Origin: Prevotella sp. AGR2160
GTDB lineage: Bacteria > Bacteroidota > Bacteroidia > Bacteroidales > Bacteroidaceae
Reading direction: 5' to 3'
Length of the DNA stretch: 34,744 nucleotides
Assembly (NCBI RefSeq): GCF_000424185.1
Contig: NZ_AUJK01000022.1
Location: forward strand, 1-34,744
Within the stretch, counting starts at the first letter, position 1. Every line of letters starts with the position of its first letter. The translations under genes were made by a program, and so were the position numbers. The notes beneath the pieces are model-generated. The model saw only the letters and a program-made list of their open reading frames with translations, did no database searches and was not told where the DNA came from. This document shows positions 16,141 to 24,975 of this stretch, one piece after another.

Positions 16141-16257
16141 CTGCGCCGTGAGTTCTCATACAGCAATTACGAGCAGGCTCTGACGCTGCCTGAGGATGTT
16201 GAGAAAGATAAGATTGAGGCAAAGGTTAATAACGGTGTGCTTCGTTTGTTCATCAAA
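16141..16257 (+). pseudogene. Hsp20 small heat-shock protein fragment
   Basis: LRREFSYSNYEQALTLPEDV then EKDKIEAKVNNGVLRLFIK is the core of the alpha-crystallin domain of bacterial Hsp20. Both ends are missing: there is no start upstream, and the frame runs antisense into the thioesterase fragment until a TGA at 16297. It is a relic. Confidence 0.8.
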
Positions 16258-16260
16258 CTA

Positions 16261-16512
16261 TCATTTCAACTCCAGGATGGCGCATACGGCACGGGCTGAT
16301 AACAGCTCTACATAGAAAATGCCATCCGTCGACAAGTATGTCTTGGGGACGATCACCTCCCCGAATCTGACGGGACGCTTGTATTCTACCCTTACATGTC
16401 GGTATGCGAATTCTTCAGGCAGATACTCCATAGCAATACGGATATAGTTGGCGTTGTTCACATGGTCGTTCCATGACGGTAAAGATGGTTGATCATAGTC
16501 CCTGGCTACCAT
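16261..16512 (-). pseudogene. Acyl-ACP thioesterase C-terminal fragment
   Basis: 83 residues containing NDHVNNANYIRIAMEYLPEE and VRVEYKRPVRFGEVIVP. The HVNNANY block is the hallmark of the second hot-dog domain of acyl-ACP thioesterases, which are about 245 residues long. The N-terminal domain is missing. The first residues (MVARDYDQPSLPSW) come from unrelated DNA similar to 18405-18427, which marks a recombination junction. Confidence 0.72.
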
Positions 16513-16565
16513 AGCCCACCCAAGCAGGGTGAGTTATGGCTCAGATTAAAATTACTAATCTACTA

Positions 16566-17126
16566 TTATTCCACAACGCTCATTTTGCCTTGCATATTGT
16601 AGAACTTACCGTCGGGTGCGGCGATGTTGGTCCACACGGTACTCGTGTTGTAGTTCTGCACATGCACCACGTTGCTCTTGGTGGAGTTAGGCTCTGACCA
16701 ATAGACCATGAACACGTTTGGAGATACTTCCACCACTACCTTGATGGCTCGGCCGATGGGTGGATAGGGGGTGAATATCTTCCACTCCTGCTCGCCCTTG
16801 AAAACTTTTGCGCTGAAGACGAGGTTGTCCTTCCCGGGCAACTGCGGCCAGGCTTCCTCCATGGCAGCGGTCAGTTCTGTAGCATTGTTGCTCTTGGCTG
16901 CAGCCTGACGGTAGTCGGCAAGATACTTACCAACGAAGTCGAGAACTTGCGGCTTGTAGTCGCTACTGACGAAATGTGCAGGAACGACTGTGGCGGGTTC
17001 CAGTTGCTTCATGGCGCTGATCACCTGCTGCCAACGTTCGATGCCCTTGTCGCCCTGAGTGTCTGCCATCCAAATGTGACCGCCCTCTGTGACAGATAAA
17101 CCTGCGTATATTCTATTTTCAGTTGC
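16566..17126 (-). pseudogene. MBL-fold hydrolase with MoaF-like C-terminus, 5' end lost
   Basis: The readable frame begins inside a metallo-beta-lactamase-like domain (RIYAGLSVTEGGHIWMADTQ, then VISAMKQLEPATVVPAHFV). It continues into a linker and a C-terminal beta domain (VFSAKVFKGEQEWKIFTPYPPIGRAI) resembling MoaF-like domains. The zinc-binding N-terminal half with HxHxDH is absent. The MADTQ methionine at 17069 is the first ATG, but homology runs on to about 17126, where it meets the oppositely oriented AraC fragment. It is not expected to be an active hydrolase. Confidence 0.7.
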
Positions 17127-17659
17127 CAGACGACAAAGTCAAGACCTTTGAGTCATTCAGCGTACTATATGTATGTCCATGGGCACGGGCTAATCTAAGT
17201 TTCATTGCCAAGCGCGGCCCTGTTGTGGATGAGGGTGATGCCGCGCTTCACAATTTCTGCCTTTCTTTCTTCGAAACCTTCCACAGAGTGGAACGGCAAC
17301 TGTCATTGCCATTGCGCGGCATAGACACAGAAAGCAGTCCTGTGCTCCGTAAGGCGATGGACTATATTCACAAGCATCTTGCTGACAATATCAGAGCCAG
17401 CGATGCAGCCCATGCCGCGGGTATCTCCACACGCACCCTGAGCCGATTGTTCAGTGAGTCGGGCACCACCCTCAGTAATTATCTTTGTTATCAGCGAATA
17501 ATCCGGTCCTTGGAGTTGATAGCTGATAACACCTTGTCTATTAAGCAAATTGCATATGATACGGGCTTCAGCTCCCCAGCCAACTTCAACCGGGCCTTCA
17601 AGCAGGTGATGGGACTGCCGCCTAAGGAGATGCGACTGCGACACAGAGAAAATGAGTAA
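17114..17659 (+). pseudogene. AraC-family regulator, N-terminal domain truncated
   Basis: The frame reads YFQLPDDKVKTFESF into a partial sensor region, then a complete double HTH (LADNIRASDAAHAAGISTRTLSRLFSESG and LSIKQIAYDTGFSSPANFNRAFKQVMGLPPKEMR). About half of the usual sensor domain is missing, and the only nearby start is a TTG at 17123. It abuts the truncated MBL gene head to head. The DNA-binding half might still be made, but I regard it as a relic. Confidence 0.7.
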
Positions 17660-17717
17660 GAAGCAGAAATTCTTGAAACACAGCATGTAGACAGGTGCCG
17701 TTTGTTCAGATGCCTTG

Positions 17718-17981
17718 TCAGTGGTTTCCTTCTTCGTATCTTGCCACTGGTATAACGTGTGAGTCCTTAATCTCTCCGATAACGATAACGCTGTGCAAGC
17801 TCCCAACACAACTAATTTTGCATCCTGCGAGATTGACAATAAACTCACTGAGGCTCAACAGTGGGCGAAGATAGATCTCGTAAGAGAGATCGCAAAAGAG
17901 GTCTGGGGATAAGTTTCTTCGCAGGGTTGAGCACCATCTACAGTGACAATGTTGCGCATAATATGCCGTTTTGTGATGCAT
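17718..17981 (-). pseudogene. Possible flavin-reductase-like remnant
   Basis: The minus strand stays open for 87 codons. LAGCKISCVGSLHSVIVIGEIKDSHV resembles the 'GEI/V' strand region of flavin-reductase-like proteins, but the first 40 residues look like nothing known and the frame is short. No promoter box is visible. It may be non-coding. Confidence 0.22.
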
Positions 17982-17984
17982 AAT

Positions 17985-18362
17985 CTACAATGCATATTTC
18001 TTTCGGTGCCTAATGATGGCATCCATGTTGTCCAACGACCAGTCCACCAATTGGTTGAGCAGTGGGATGAGTGTTTTTCCGCGCTTTGTCAGTTTGTATT
18101 CCACACGCGGCGGCACCTCGGGATAGACGGTCCGGGACAGAAGATCGTCTGCCTCCAGTTTACGAAGCGTTGAAGTGAGCATCTTCTGTGAAACATCGGG
18201 TATAGTCTTGCAAAGGTCGCTAAAGCGCATGGTTCCTACCTTGTCGTGCAGGGCAAGCAGCACAAGCAATGACCAACGGTCACCGATACGGGAAAGTACA
18301 TTTCTGACCGGACATTGGGGAAATAACGGGTCGACTACCTGATTTCTGATCATCTTCTTCAT
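17985..18362 (-). CDS. HxlR-family transcriptional regulator
   Basis: 125 residues, full family length. FPQCPVRNVLSRIGDRWSLLVLLAL is the family signature with the conserved N-terminal Cys (C17), which in some members senses oxidants or electrophiles. A winged helix follows: FSDLCKTIPDVSQKMLTSTLRKLEADDLLSRTVYPEVPPRVEYKLTKRGKTLIPLL. It probably controls neighbouring redox genes. The cupin gene upstream on the same strand is separated by 78 bases. Confidence 0.92.
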   Translation of the reverse strand: MKKMIRNQVVDPLFPQCPVRNVLSRIGDRWSLLVLLALHDKVGTMRFSDLCKTIPDVSQKMLTSTLRKLEADDLLSRTVYPEVPPRVEYKLTKRGKTLIPLLNQLVDWSLDNMDAIIRHRKKYAL

Positions 18363-18440
18363 TTCTTATAAACGTACAAAACCGTCACAGACAAGTGGTC
18401 TTGTCCATGACGGTAAAGATTGTTGATATGACTGTTTCGT

Positions 18441-18887
18441 TTACCATTTCACCTGATCCTTCAGGATAACGCCATCGGTAGCATCTTCCTGGGTGAAAGG
18501 CGTCTCACGATACTGCACGCAGAGCACCACCATCGGCTCCGTGCCGTTGTTGTGAATGGTGCGTTTGCCTTCTGGTGAGACGCGCACCACACTGCCCTCC
18601 TGCAACGGAATGTTCACGCCGTCAACCTGATATTCTCCTTTGCCGCTGAGAACGAAATAAAGCTCCTCATGGGTCTTATGCGTGTGATAGAAACCACCCT
18701 CCTGACCAGGAGCGTAAATCTGAAAAGAGAACTCAGAGCCTTTCGTTCCGAGAGCCTGTCCGCCAAACACCTTGCCGGGAATCTTGATATCGCCCAAAGA
18801 CAAGACATAGTCACCTAACTCGTTCAGCTTACCGAAATCCACTGCACTGAAGTTTTTGCCTTCAGCAATTTTCTTAACCTCTTTCAT
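18441..18887 (-). CDS. Small cupin-domain protein
   Basis: 148 residues forming a single cupin. Motif 1 is GGFYHTHKTHEELYFVLSGKGEYQVDG (HxHx4Ex6G) and motif 2 is PEGKRTIHNNGTEPMVVLCVQ. No signal peptide is present, so it is cytoplasmic. The metal ligands are intact. Such proteins range from dioxygenases to sugar isomerases, so no reaction is assigned. It has its own TAnnTTTG box at 18930-18937, and the HxlR gene lies downstream on the same strand. Confidence 0.88.
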   Translation of the reverse strand: MKEVKKIAEGKNFSAVDFGKLNELGDYVLSLGDIKIPGKVFGGQALGTKGSEFSFQIYAPGQEGGFYHTHKTHEELYFVLSGKGEYQVDGVNIPLQEGSVVRVSPEGKRTIHNNGTEPMVVLCVQYRETPFTQEDATDGVILKDQVKW

Positions 18888-18929
18888 AATGTTCTAATTT
18901 GATATTTACTTTTCTCTTGTTTACGGTTG

Positions 18930-18937
18930 CAAAGTTA
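18930..18937 (-). promoter_or_regulatory. -7 promoter box of the cupin gene
   Basis: TAACTTTG on the minus strand, 42 bases upstream of the ATG at 18887. Confidence 0.6.
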
Positions 18938-19196
18938 GTTACTGTTTTTGATTCCTGCAAGAGGGCACTTGAAAGTAAGACACTTACCTTGAGGTAACTA
19001 TTGCTGATACTGAGAAAGTTACGAACTCTTACATTAAGATTTTTTAGCTATTTTTGTTCTCACAGTAGCTATCCGCCGAAAGCATTCGCTGAATTTTTAC
19101 TTGTCAAGCATTCCAACTACCTCGGCTTCACAAGTGAAATTCGCATTATCTGCCATACTATTCCCAATTTAAATTGGTGGTTATAAAATAAAATAG

Positions 19197-19204
19197 TAAC
19201 TTTG
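19197..19204 (+). promoter_or_regulatory. -7 promoter box of the helicase gene
   Basis: TAACTTTG on the plus strand, 35 bases before the ATG at 19240, with an AT-rich leader. The rest of the 18938-19239 gap shows no gene. Confidence 0.65.
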
Positions 19205-19239
19205 CAAGCAATCAGAAATAATATAAATATCAACATAGT

Positions 19240-22200
19240 ATGGAATTGTCTACTGGAATATACGAAAGTCTTATCTATGAGGCGCTAAAGAAAAAGTTAG
19301 ATGCCCTCAATAAGAGCCAATATGCTGTCAATACGCTGAGTATCGACAGTGCAGAGGTTCCACGCTTGTTGACAAATTATATATCCAAAATCCTTTCCCG
19401 GTTACTGACTGACGACAAACTCTTTGAAAGTCTTGAAGAACGGATATCATTCATTAACAAGATTCTCCACTTCATAGAAGGCGAGTGGTCGTGTGATACT
19501 GCTGATGACTTGTTGGTCGTACAAAATTACTTGCTCAGCGGGATTATTTCCAGGGCGGGTAAGAACGAGCAACAGATTAAGGCTTATAACCTACTCCGTC
19601 CGAAATCAGGGTTCACCGTCAGTAACCTTTTCACGGGCAGCAATCACGACCTGTCTCTGCAGAGTGAGATCAATCTCGACATTCAGTCGGCCGACGAGAT
19701 CTATTGGATTGTTGCTTTCATCAAGTTTTCGGGCGTGAGGATCTTCAAGGATGCCCTCAGTCATTTCTTGGAGCGCCCTGATGCCCGTATGCATATTATC
19801 ACGACCTCTTACATGGCGGCATCAGAGCCTAAGGCCTTGCAATTTCTAAAAGAGCTCAGTCCGGAGAAGGTAGACATTCGGGTGACATACGACACAACGC
19901 TCGACCGGCTCCATGCCAAGTCGTATATCTTTCTCCGCAATAGTGGTCTCCATACCGCTTATATTGGTTCCTCCAATCTGACAAAGTCGGCTATGACAGG
20001 ACTGGAATGGAATATTCGCGTGACGTCACAGGAGAACCCACAAATCATCAAAGCAGCCTTGGCAACCTTTGATACCTATTGGAACCGCCCCGACTTTGAA
20101 CCCTATGACGAGGAGCGTTTCCGACGTGCCATCTATGCCGAACAGCATAAGAACGACAGAGAGCACCCCACCGTGTTGGCAAGATACATGATTCGTCCGG
20201 AACAGAAAGAGATCCTCGACAAGCTTTCTGTTGCCCGTGAGGTCCATCACAGCTTCCGTAACCTTGTCGTGGCTGCCACGGGAACAGGAAAGACGGTCAT
20301 CGCAGCCTTCGACTACAAGCGGTTCCATGATGCTCATCCTGATCACCACACCCTGCTGTTTATCGTCCATCGAAAAGAGATTCTCGAACAGAGTATCCGA
20401 ACGTTCCGTTCCGTGCTCAATGATCCTACTTTCGGTGAATTATGGGTGGGAGAATACCAGCCGTCGGCGACGGGCAACCTGAATCATCTCTTTATCTCTA
20501 TCCAGACATTCAACAGCAACCGGGAGCTGTTCACGATGATGAGGCATGATTTTTACGACTACATCATTGTCGATGAGGCTCATCACAGCACGGCGAACAG
20601 TTATCGCATTCTCTTTCAGCAATTCAATCCTTCTGTACTCCTCGGACTGACAGCTACGCCGGAGCGTGCCGACGGACAGAGCCTGCTACCTGATTTTGAC
20701 AACCGGATAGCCGCAGAGATCCGCCTGCCGGAAGCCATCAACCGCATGTTGCTGTGCCCGTTCCAGTATTTCTGTATAGGCGACGACACGGCCAATCTCT
20801 TGAATGTGAGATGGACGGCAGCAGGATACGACGAGAGTGAGCTTGCCGCAAAACTCAATACGCGCAACCGTCTCAATCTCATCACCGCCACGATTCCTAA
20901 ATACCTCGCTGACGAGATGAACTGTCGGGCGCTCTGCTTCTGCATCAACATCGAGCATGCACGCACTACAGCTGAAGGACTTAGGGAGGCTGGATATCGC
21001 ACCGACACGCTCACGGGACAAGATTCCGAAGAGCGGCGCCGCCGTGTGTTGGAACGCTTTGAGACGGGGAAAATAAACTATCTCTGTGTGGTAGATATCC
21101 TCAATGAAGGTGTTGATATTCCTGAGATTGACACTGTCCTCTTTCTCCGACCGACCAAGAGTCTTACTATTTTCCTTCAACAGCTCGGTCGTGGCCTTCG
21201 TTTGGCACCGGACAAGGATTGTCTTACGGTTCTCGACTTCGTGCTGCAAGCTCACCACAACTATAGCTTTGAGAGCAGGCTCCCTCCGCTGCTCAGTCCC
21301 TCCGACAAGTCCATAGCTTCTCAAATAAAAGAAGGATTTCCAATGCTTCCCCGCGGGTGCGCTATCACGATGGATAAGATCGCCCAGAGATATATCCTTG
21401 ACAATATCCGTTCGGCCATTTTCAATCAGCGGCGTATCGTCAATGAGATGCAGTTGTTCCAGACAAACACAGGACGGGAATTGACGCTCAGCCATTTCCT
21501 GGAGCAGTTTGACCTTGACATCCGACAGATCTATAAGAACAATAAATGCTGGTCGCTCTATATGAAACTGGCTAACCAGGTTCGCTACGAGGAAGACAAG
21601 TATACAAGCGTTTACGAGCGTAATCTCAGCAAATTGTTGCATATCAACTCTATAGGTTATATCAGCTTCATCCAGCGGCTCATAGCGAATAATTTCATGT
21701 ATGAGCATGTTGGCAGGGAGGCAAAATGGGCGTTGATGTTCTACTATGCGTTATACAATGCGCCCATCGGGAAAATGGGATTCTCAACGATCGACGAAGG
21801 ATTCCGCACCTTCGCCGCCCATCCGTTGTTTGTAGAAGAAGTAAAGGAAATGATGTCCTGGCTCAAGGAGCATGTCGACTTAGCAACGCGGCTTATAGGC
21901 AGTCTGCCCAATGATGTTCCCCTCGAACTCTATGGCTGCTATTCCCGGGAGGAACAACTTATTCTCTTCGGACGGATCACAGCCGAGAAGAACTTCAGCG
22001 CACAGAGTGGTATCTATAAGGTGGACGAAAAAACAGAACTGTTATGGGTCACCCTCAATAAGAGTGATAAGGATTTCTCGCCGAGTACACAGTATGAAGA
22101 TTATGCGATCAGTGAAACACTTTTCCAATGGCAGAGCCAGAATACTGCCAGTCACGATAATGCCGGCAGACGGTATGTAGACCAGGCGCAGACACATCAA

Positions 22201-22386
22201 CAGTTTCTGCTTTTCGTCAGAGAACAAAAGAAGGATGCTTATGGTCTGACAGAGTCCTATTATTGTCTTGGTCCCGTCAGGTATGTCTCATCGCGTGGTG
22301 ACCGTCCGATGACCATCACGTGGCGTATGGAGAATGAGATTCCAGGTAAGATCCTTGAGAAGGCTGAAAAATTGAGGGTGGGGTAG
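19240..22386 (+). CDS. PLD-nuclease / superfamily 2 helicase with DUF3427-like C-terminus
   Basis: 1048 residues. A phospholipase-D-type nuclease domain spans about 120-285, with one HxK motif, LHAKSYIFLRN (H225, K227), and GSSN at 243-246. A superfamily 2 helicase core spans about 310-670: Walker A ATGTGKT 346-352, DEAHH 445-449, TATPER 471-476, and motif VI QQLGRGLRLAPDK from 647. The remaining ~370 residues, ending in a region like TQYEDYAISETLFQWQSQN and HQQFLLFVREQKKD, match the DUF3427 type that follows these helicases. The family resembles type III restriction R subunits and is suspected in DNA processing or defence; no methylase is nearby. It is the only plus-strand gene between the HxlR and kinase regions and has its own promoter. 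Confidence 0.9.
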   Translation: MELSTGIYESLIYEALKKKLDALNKSQYAVNTLSIDSAEVPRLLTNYISKILSRLLTDDKLFESLEERISFINKILHFIEGEWSCDTADDLLVVQNYLLSGIISRAGKNEQQIKAYNLLRPKSGFTVSNLFTGSNHDLSLQSEINLDIQSADEIYWIVAFIKFSGVRIFKDALSHFLERPDARMHIITTSYMAASEPKALQFLKELSPEKVDIRVTYDTTLDRLHAKSYIFLRNSGLHTAYIGSSNLTKSAMTGLEWNIRVTSQENPQIIKAALATFDTYWNRPDFEPYDEERFRRAIYAEQHKNDREHPTVLARYMIRPEQKEILDKLSVAREVHHSFRNLVVAATGTGKTVIAAFDYKRFHDAHPDHHTLLFIVHRKEILEQSIRTFRSVLNDPTFGELWVGEYQPSATGNLNHLFISIQTFNSNRELFTMMRHDFYDYIIVDEAHHSTANSYRILFQQFNPSVLLGLTATPERADGQSLLPDFDNRIAAEIRLPEAINRMLLCPFQYFCIGDDTANLLNVRWTAAGYDESELAAKLNTRNRLNLITATIPKYLADEMNCRALCFCINIEHARTTAEGLREAGYRTDTLTGQDSEERRRRVLERFETGKINYLCVVDILNEGVDIPEIDTVLFLRPTKSLTIFLQQLGRGLRLAPDKDCLTVLDFVLQAHHNYSFESRLPPLLSPSDKSIASQIKEGFPMLPRGCAITMDKIAQRYILDNIRSAIFNQRRIVNEMQLFQTNTGRELTLSHFLEQFDLDIRQIYKNNKCWSLYMKLANQVRYEEDKYTSVYERNLSKLLHINSIGYISFIQRLIANNFMYEHVGREAKWALMFYYALYNAPIGKMGFSTIDEGFRTFAAHPLFVEEVKEMMSWLKEHVDLATRLIGSLPNDVPLELYGCYSREEQLILFGRITAEKNFSAQSGIYKVDEKTELLWVTLNKSDKDFSPSTQYEDYAISETLFQWQSQNTASHDNAGRRYVDQAQTHQQFLLFVREQKKDAYGLTESYYCLGPVRYVSSRGDRPMTITWRMENEIPGKILEKAEKLRVG

Positions 22387-22447
22387 TGTCGACTATGGCT
22401 ACTACCATGGCATCTGGTATCTCAAAAATGGGCTATGTTTTTACGTT

Positions 22448-22828
22448 TTACCCAATTAAATCCTTGATATTTTTTGATTGTTTTGTTAATCTAATCAGAA
22501 CCGACTTAGCTAAATTATCATCTAATGAATTGTATCTATTGATTAAAAAATCCTTCAATACAGAGAAGCTAATAGTCTCACCACAATCCTCAAATATCAG
22601 TTCTTTTTTATTAAAATGTATTATTGAATTTATAAAATTTGATTTTCTTTTTCCTGTTATTTTAAATATATGCCCACTTTGGTCAACATATTTTTGATTA
22701 TTGTAGTATTCTTCAAAGATACTATTATCGCCAGGATAATCCCATAAGTCTCCAATATGGGCTTCTTCCAAATCCTGTGAACTTAAATTACTTAAGGAAA
22801 TATTAAGTATAGGGAATTGTATTGACAT
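22448..22828 (-). CDS. Hypothetical AT-rich protein
   Basis: About 126 residues from MSIQFPILNISLSNLSSQDL. That start is chosen because it is 26 bases after the GNAT stop and the upstream in-frame ATG overlaps that gene. It is an acidic, soluble protein without signal or membrane segments, and I do not recognise it. Much higher AT content than neighbours suggests lateral transfer. It converges with the helicase gene. The size and composition would suit an immunity or antitoxin-like protein, but no partner is evident. Confidence 0.55.
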   Translation of the reverse strand: MSIQFPILNISLSNLSSQDLEEAHIGDLWDYPGDNSIFEEYYNNQKYVDQSGHIFKITGKRKSNFINSIIHFNKKELIFEDCGETISFSVLKDFLINRYNSLDDNLAKSVLIRLTKQSKNIKDLIG

Positions 22829-22854
22829 AATTAAAATATTATTATGGGGGTGTA

Positions 22855-23370
22855 TCAAAATTCTGGCTCATGTGGATTATTTATCTTCTGATAAGCCAAC
22901 CGCTCATCACCGTCGAGCAGATGGATGATGCCACAGTAGTGGAATCCCGCCTTCGCCAATGCTCCTTGCATGGGCTTGTTATCCCGGTGGGTATCGATGC
23001 GGATGTTACCGGTCTTTGTAAAGCAATAATCAAGGATGCTGGTCATGATCCCGTGTTGTCCATGGGCACTTGCCACGCGATGAAGAACATAATACGTTCT
23101 GTCGGTGTCAATCCAATGTCCATCGTAAATGACAGCGTAGGTGACATCGGGGCCGGGAATGAACGCAAAGGTTGCGATGGCTCTGCCGTCCTCTATCAGC
23201 AAGTAGCTGTAACCTTTAGCGATGTCACCCTCTATTTGTCCTACCGTCGGATGGCTGTCGCCCCATTGATGCGGATTGCCATTCTCACGCATGATCCTCC
23301 GCCCACTCTCTATGAGGTCGAGGACCACCGGCAGGTCCTCAGCCGTTGCTTTTCTGACGTATCTTTCCAT
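22855..23370 (-). CDS. GNAT-family N-acetyltransferase
   Basis: 171 residues: MERYVRKATAEDLPVVLDLI is a typical first strand-helix, IEDGRAIATFAFIPG the central strands, VASAHGQHGIMTSILDYCF the acetyl-CoA region (Q/RxxGxG/A is degenerate as AHGQHGI), and IRIDTHRDNKPMQGALAKAGFHYCGII the C-terminal motif. The acceptor substrate is unknown. The gene follows the duplicated C_GCAxxG gene by 38 bases on the same strand and was probably transcribed with it. Confidence 0.87.
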   Translation of the reverse strand: MERYVRKATAEDLPVVLDLIESGRRIMRENGNPHQWGDSHPTVGQIEGDIAKGYSYLLIEDGRAIATFAFIPGPDVTYAVIYDGHWIDTDRTYYVLHRVASAHGQHGIMTSILDYCFTKTGNIRIDTHRDNKPMQGALAKAGFHYCGIIHLLDGDERLAYQKINNPHEPEF

Positions 23371-23408
23371 TTACAATATTTCCATTGCTTAATTCCCTGG
23401 TCAAGGAT

Positions 23409-23804
23409 TTAGAATTTCCCTAATTCTTCTTCCAAGAACTCACATGCATCCGCCACGCACAACGGACAAGGACGGAGTACCACGTGGGTGTCCACACCTT
23501 TCAACTGTCTGCATTGTGTGGCATGGTTGCGGTCCTGGAATTTCTGCATGATCGTCCGCATCTGTTTCATCGTCTTCGCCTTGTCCTTGTTGACAAGCCC
23601 GAGAACCATGTCTGCACCAATCAGTGCGCCGCAGGTACCCTCCATATTGGTCATGCCCGCCGCAAAGCCGTCGGTCATGCTCATGGCTGTGGCTTCGTCG
23701 AGTCCCGTCAGATCGCCGTAAGTCGTCAGCACCGACTGGGCGCAATTGAATTTGAAACTCGCTTTCTTTTCTGCTGCTATATCTTTTCTTGATTCCATTG
23801 TCAT
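23409..23804 (-). CDS. C_GCAxxG_C_C family protein, copy 2
   Basis: 131 residues, almost identical to the protein at 9570-9962, with the same cysteines (C21, C58, C98, C113, C116, C121) and one added C-terminal Phe because the stop lies outside the duplicated DNA. The start overlaps the 80-aa gene's stop. Here the module is followed by a GNAT gene rather than by a yjbR fragment. Confidence 0.85.
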   Translation of the reverse strand: MTMESRKDIAAEKKASFKFNCAQSVLTTYGDLTGLDEATAMSMTDGFAAGMTNMEGTCGALIGADMVLGLVNKDKAKTMKQMRTIMQKFQDRNHATQCRQLKGVDTHVVLRPCPLCVADACEFLEEELGKF

Positions 23805-24028
23805 TGATTGATTAATTCGTCTATCGGATCTTCCCTGACGATCTGTGGGGCTGCTTTTCCTTTCAGCACCAGCACTTTCTTGCCGTTGCGGTAGATATGG
23901 AGCTGGCGGGAACGGACGACCGCCGTCAACTCCGGTTCGTCTTGTATCGTCTGCCAGACCTTATGATAGATGCCGTCAGCATCCATCAGCTTGTGCCGCA
24001 GGTGCGAGCACATGTTGGTTGTGTCAAT
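23414..24028. repeat. 615-bp duplicated segment, copy 2
   Basis: Partner of 9572-10186, in the same orientation about 13.8 kb away. Most differences are silent or conservative, so both protein copies seem to be under selection. Confidence 0.9.
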
Positions 24029-24043
24029 ATTCTCCACTAACAT
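23801..24043 (-). CDS. 80-residue conserved hypothetical protein, copy 2
   Basis: Same protein as 9959-10201 except that the start is MLVENIDTTNMCSHL instead of MNTADIDTTNMCSHL. The first codons come from sequence outside the duplicated segment, yet both copies acquired a start in frame. No yjbR gene precedes it here. Confidence 0.65.
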   Translation of the reverse strand: MLVENIDTTNMCSHLRHKLMDADGIYHKVWQTIQDEPELTAVVRSRQLHIYRNGKKVLVLKGKAAPQIVREDPIDELINQ

Positions 24044-24064
24044 TGATCAGGCGTTTAATTACAT

Positions 24065-24152
24065 TTACCGGTTATTTTTTCTTAGCCACTCCATGATGAA
24101 GCGGGTGATGTATATCTCTTCCTTTACGGTCAGCGGAGGGCCTTTCGGTATG
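24065..24152 (-). pseudogene. C-terminal scrap of an unknown protein
   Basis: The minus strand reads IPKGPPLTVKEEIYITRFIM and then EWLRKNNR, then a stop, just after the acetyltransferase gene. It has the look of a protein C-terminus but has no start of its own. Confidence 0.22.
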
Positions 24153-24755
24153 TTAAAACAATATTTCGTCTGACGGGATGATGTCTTTATCCGTGATTTT
24201 CCTTATCTCTTTGGCTGGGACACCAGCAACGATCGTATTCTCAGGAACGTCGTGAAGGACCACAGCTCCGGCACCTATCACAGCATGATTACCTATCGTT
24301 ACTCCACCACAGACGGTAGCATGCGCACCAATCCAAACACTGTTGCCGATCGTTATCGGCTTCGACGTTTCTATGCCTTGATCTCTTTGTTCAGCCACGA
24401 CAGGGTGTCCGGCACAAGTGAGGATTACTCCGGGCGCAATGAAGCACATGTCGCCAATCGTTATTGGACTCGTGTCAAGGAAGGTAACTCCAAAGTTCAC
24501 ATAGGCCATGCCCAGGAAATGGGTGTTGAATCTAAAGTCAAAGTGAACGCCATGCTGGATCACGACCCGTTCGTTATACGTACCAAGTATCTGCTTGAGC
24601 AGATCTTGTCCGAGCTTTGTATCCGCCGGACTGGTCTGATTATATGCTAATACCAGTTCGTGGGTCTTGTTCTGCCTGTCATGCGGAATGTTCATCGCAT
24701 TGCCTATGAATCCGTCCTTGCTCGTTACAAGCTTCATGATTTCTTCCGGTGTCAT
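24153..24755 (-). CDS. Sugar/maltose O-acetyltransferase-like left-handed beta-helix protein
   Basis: 200 residues from ATG 24755 (MTPEEIMKLVTSKDGFIG). The 12-residue longer version is atypical. N-terminal helices resembling the maltose acetyltransferase cap (THELVLAYNQTSPADTKLGQDLLKQILG) precede hexapeptide repeats forming a left-handed beta-helix (ITIGDMCFIAPGVILTCAGHPV, ITIGNSVWIGAHATVCGGVTIGNHAVIGAGAVVLHDVP). The catalytic-type His in TCAGHPV and the closing NTIVAGVPAKEIR are present. It transfers acetyl from acetyl-CoA to a sugar, galactoside or similar acceptor. It stands alone downstream of the kinase operon. Confidence 0.9.
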   Translation of the reverse strand: MTPEEIMKLVTSKDGFIGNAMNIPHDRQNKTHELVLAYNQTSPADTKLGQDLLKQILGTYNERVVIQHGVHFDFRFNTHFLGMAYVNFGVTFLDTSPITIGDMCFIAPGVILTCAGHPVVAEQRDQGIETSKPITIGNSVWIGAHATVCGGVTIGNHAVIGAGAVVLHDVPENTIVAGVPAKEIRKITDKDIIPSDEILF

Positions 24756-24957
24756 AATGTTTGTTCTAAAAAAGTTGCTACAATTTCGCACTTGAGCCTA
24801 ATGCTTGCTATTTCTTATTTGCTATCATACCTTCAGACAGATAACATATTTTGTTCATAGTGACTATCATTGTCACCCAGAAACTATTTTGAAAATAATA
24901 GCTGCAACATAAATTGTGACCATCTCCACAAGAGGGATCTTAGTCTTCCTTCATTAT

Positions 24958-24974
24958 GATTCGATGATTATCAT
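24958..24974 (-). pseudogene. First six codons of the NADAR-like gene, left by duplication
   Basis: One base after the stop of the kinase-LRR gene, the minus strand reads MIIIES and then two stop codons. Bases 24958-24990 match 29706-29738 exactly, where MIIIES begins the intact 201-residue gene. The duplicated segment therefore ended inside codon 6 of that gene. Confidence 0.85.
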
Positions 24975-24975
24975 G

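Noticed and set aside
17303..17848. 181-codon minus-strand frame over the AraC fragment
   Set aside because: Antisense to the recognisable double HTH of the AraC fragment.
20686..21708. 340-codon minus-strand frame inside the helicase gene
   Set aside because: It lies antisense to the helicase motifs and has no family resemblance.
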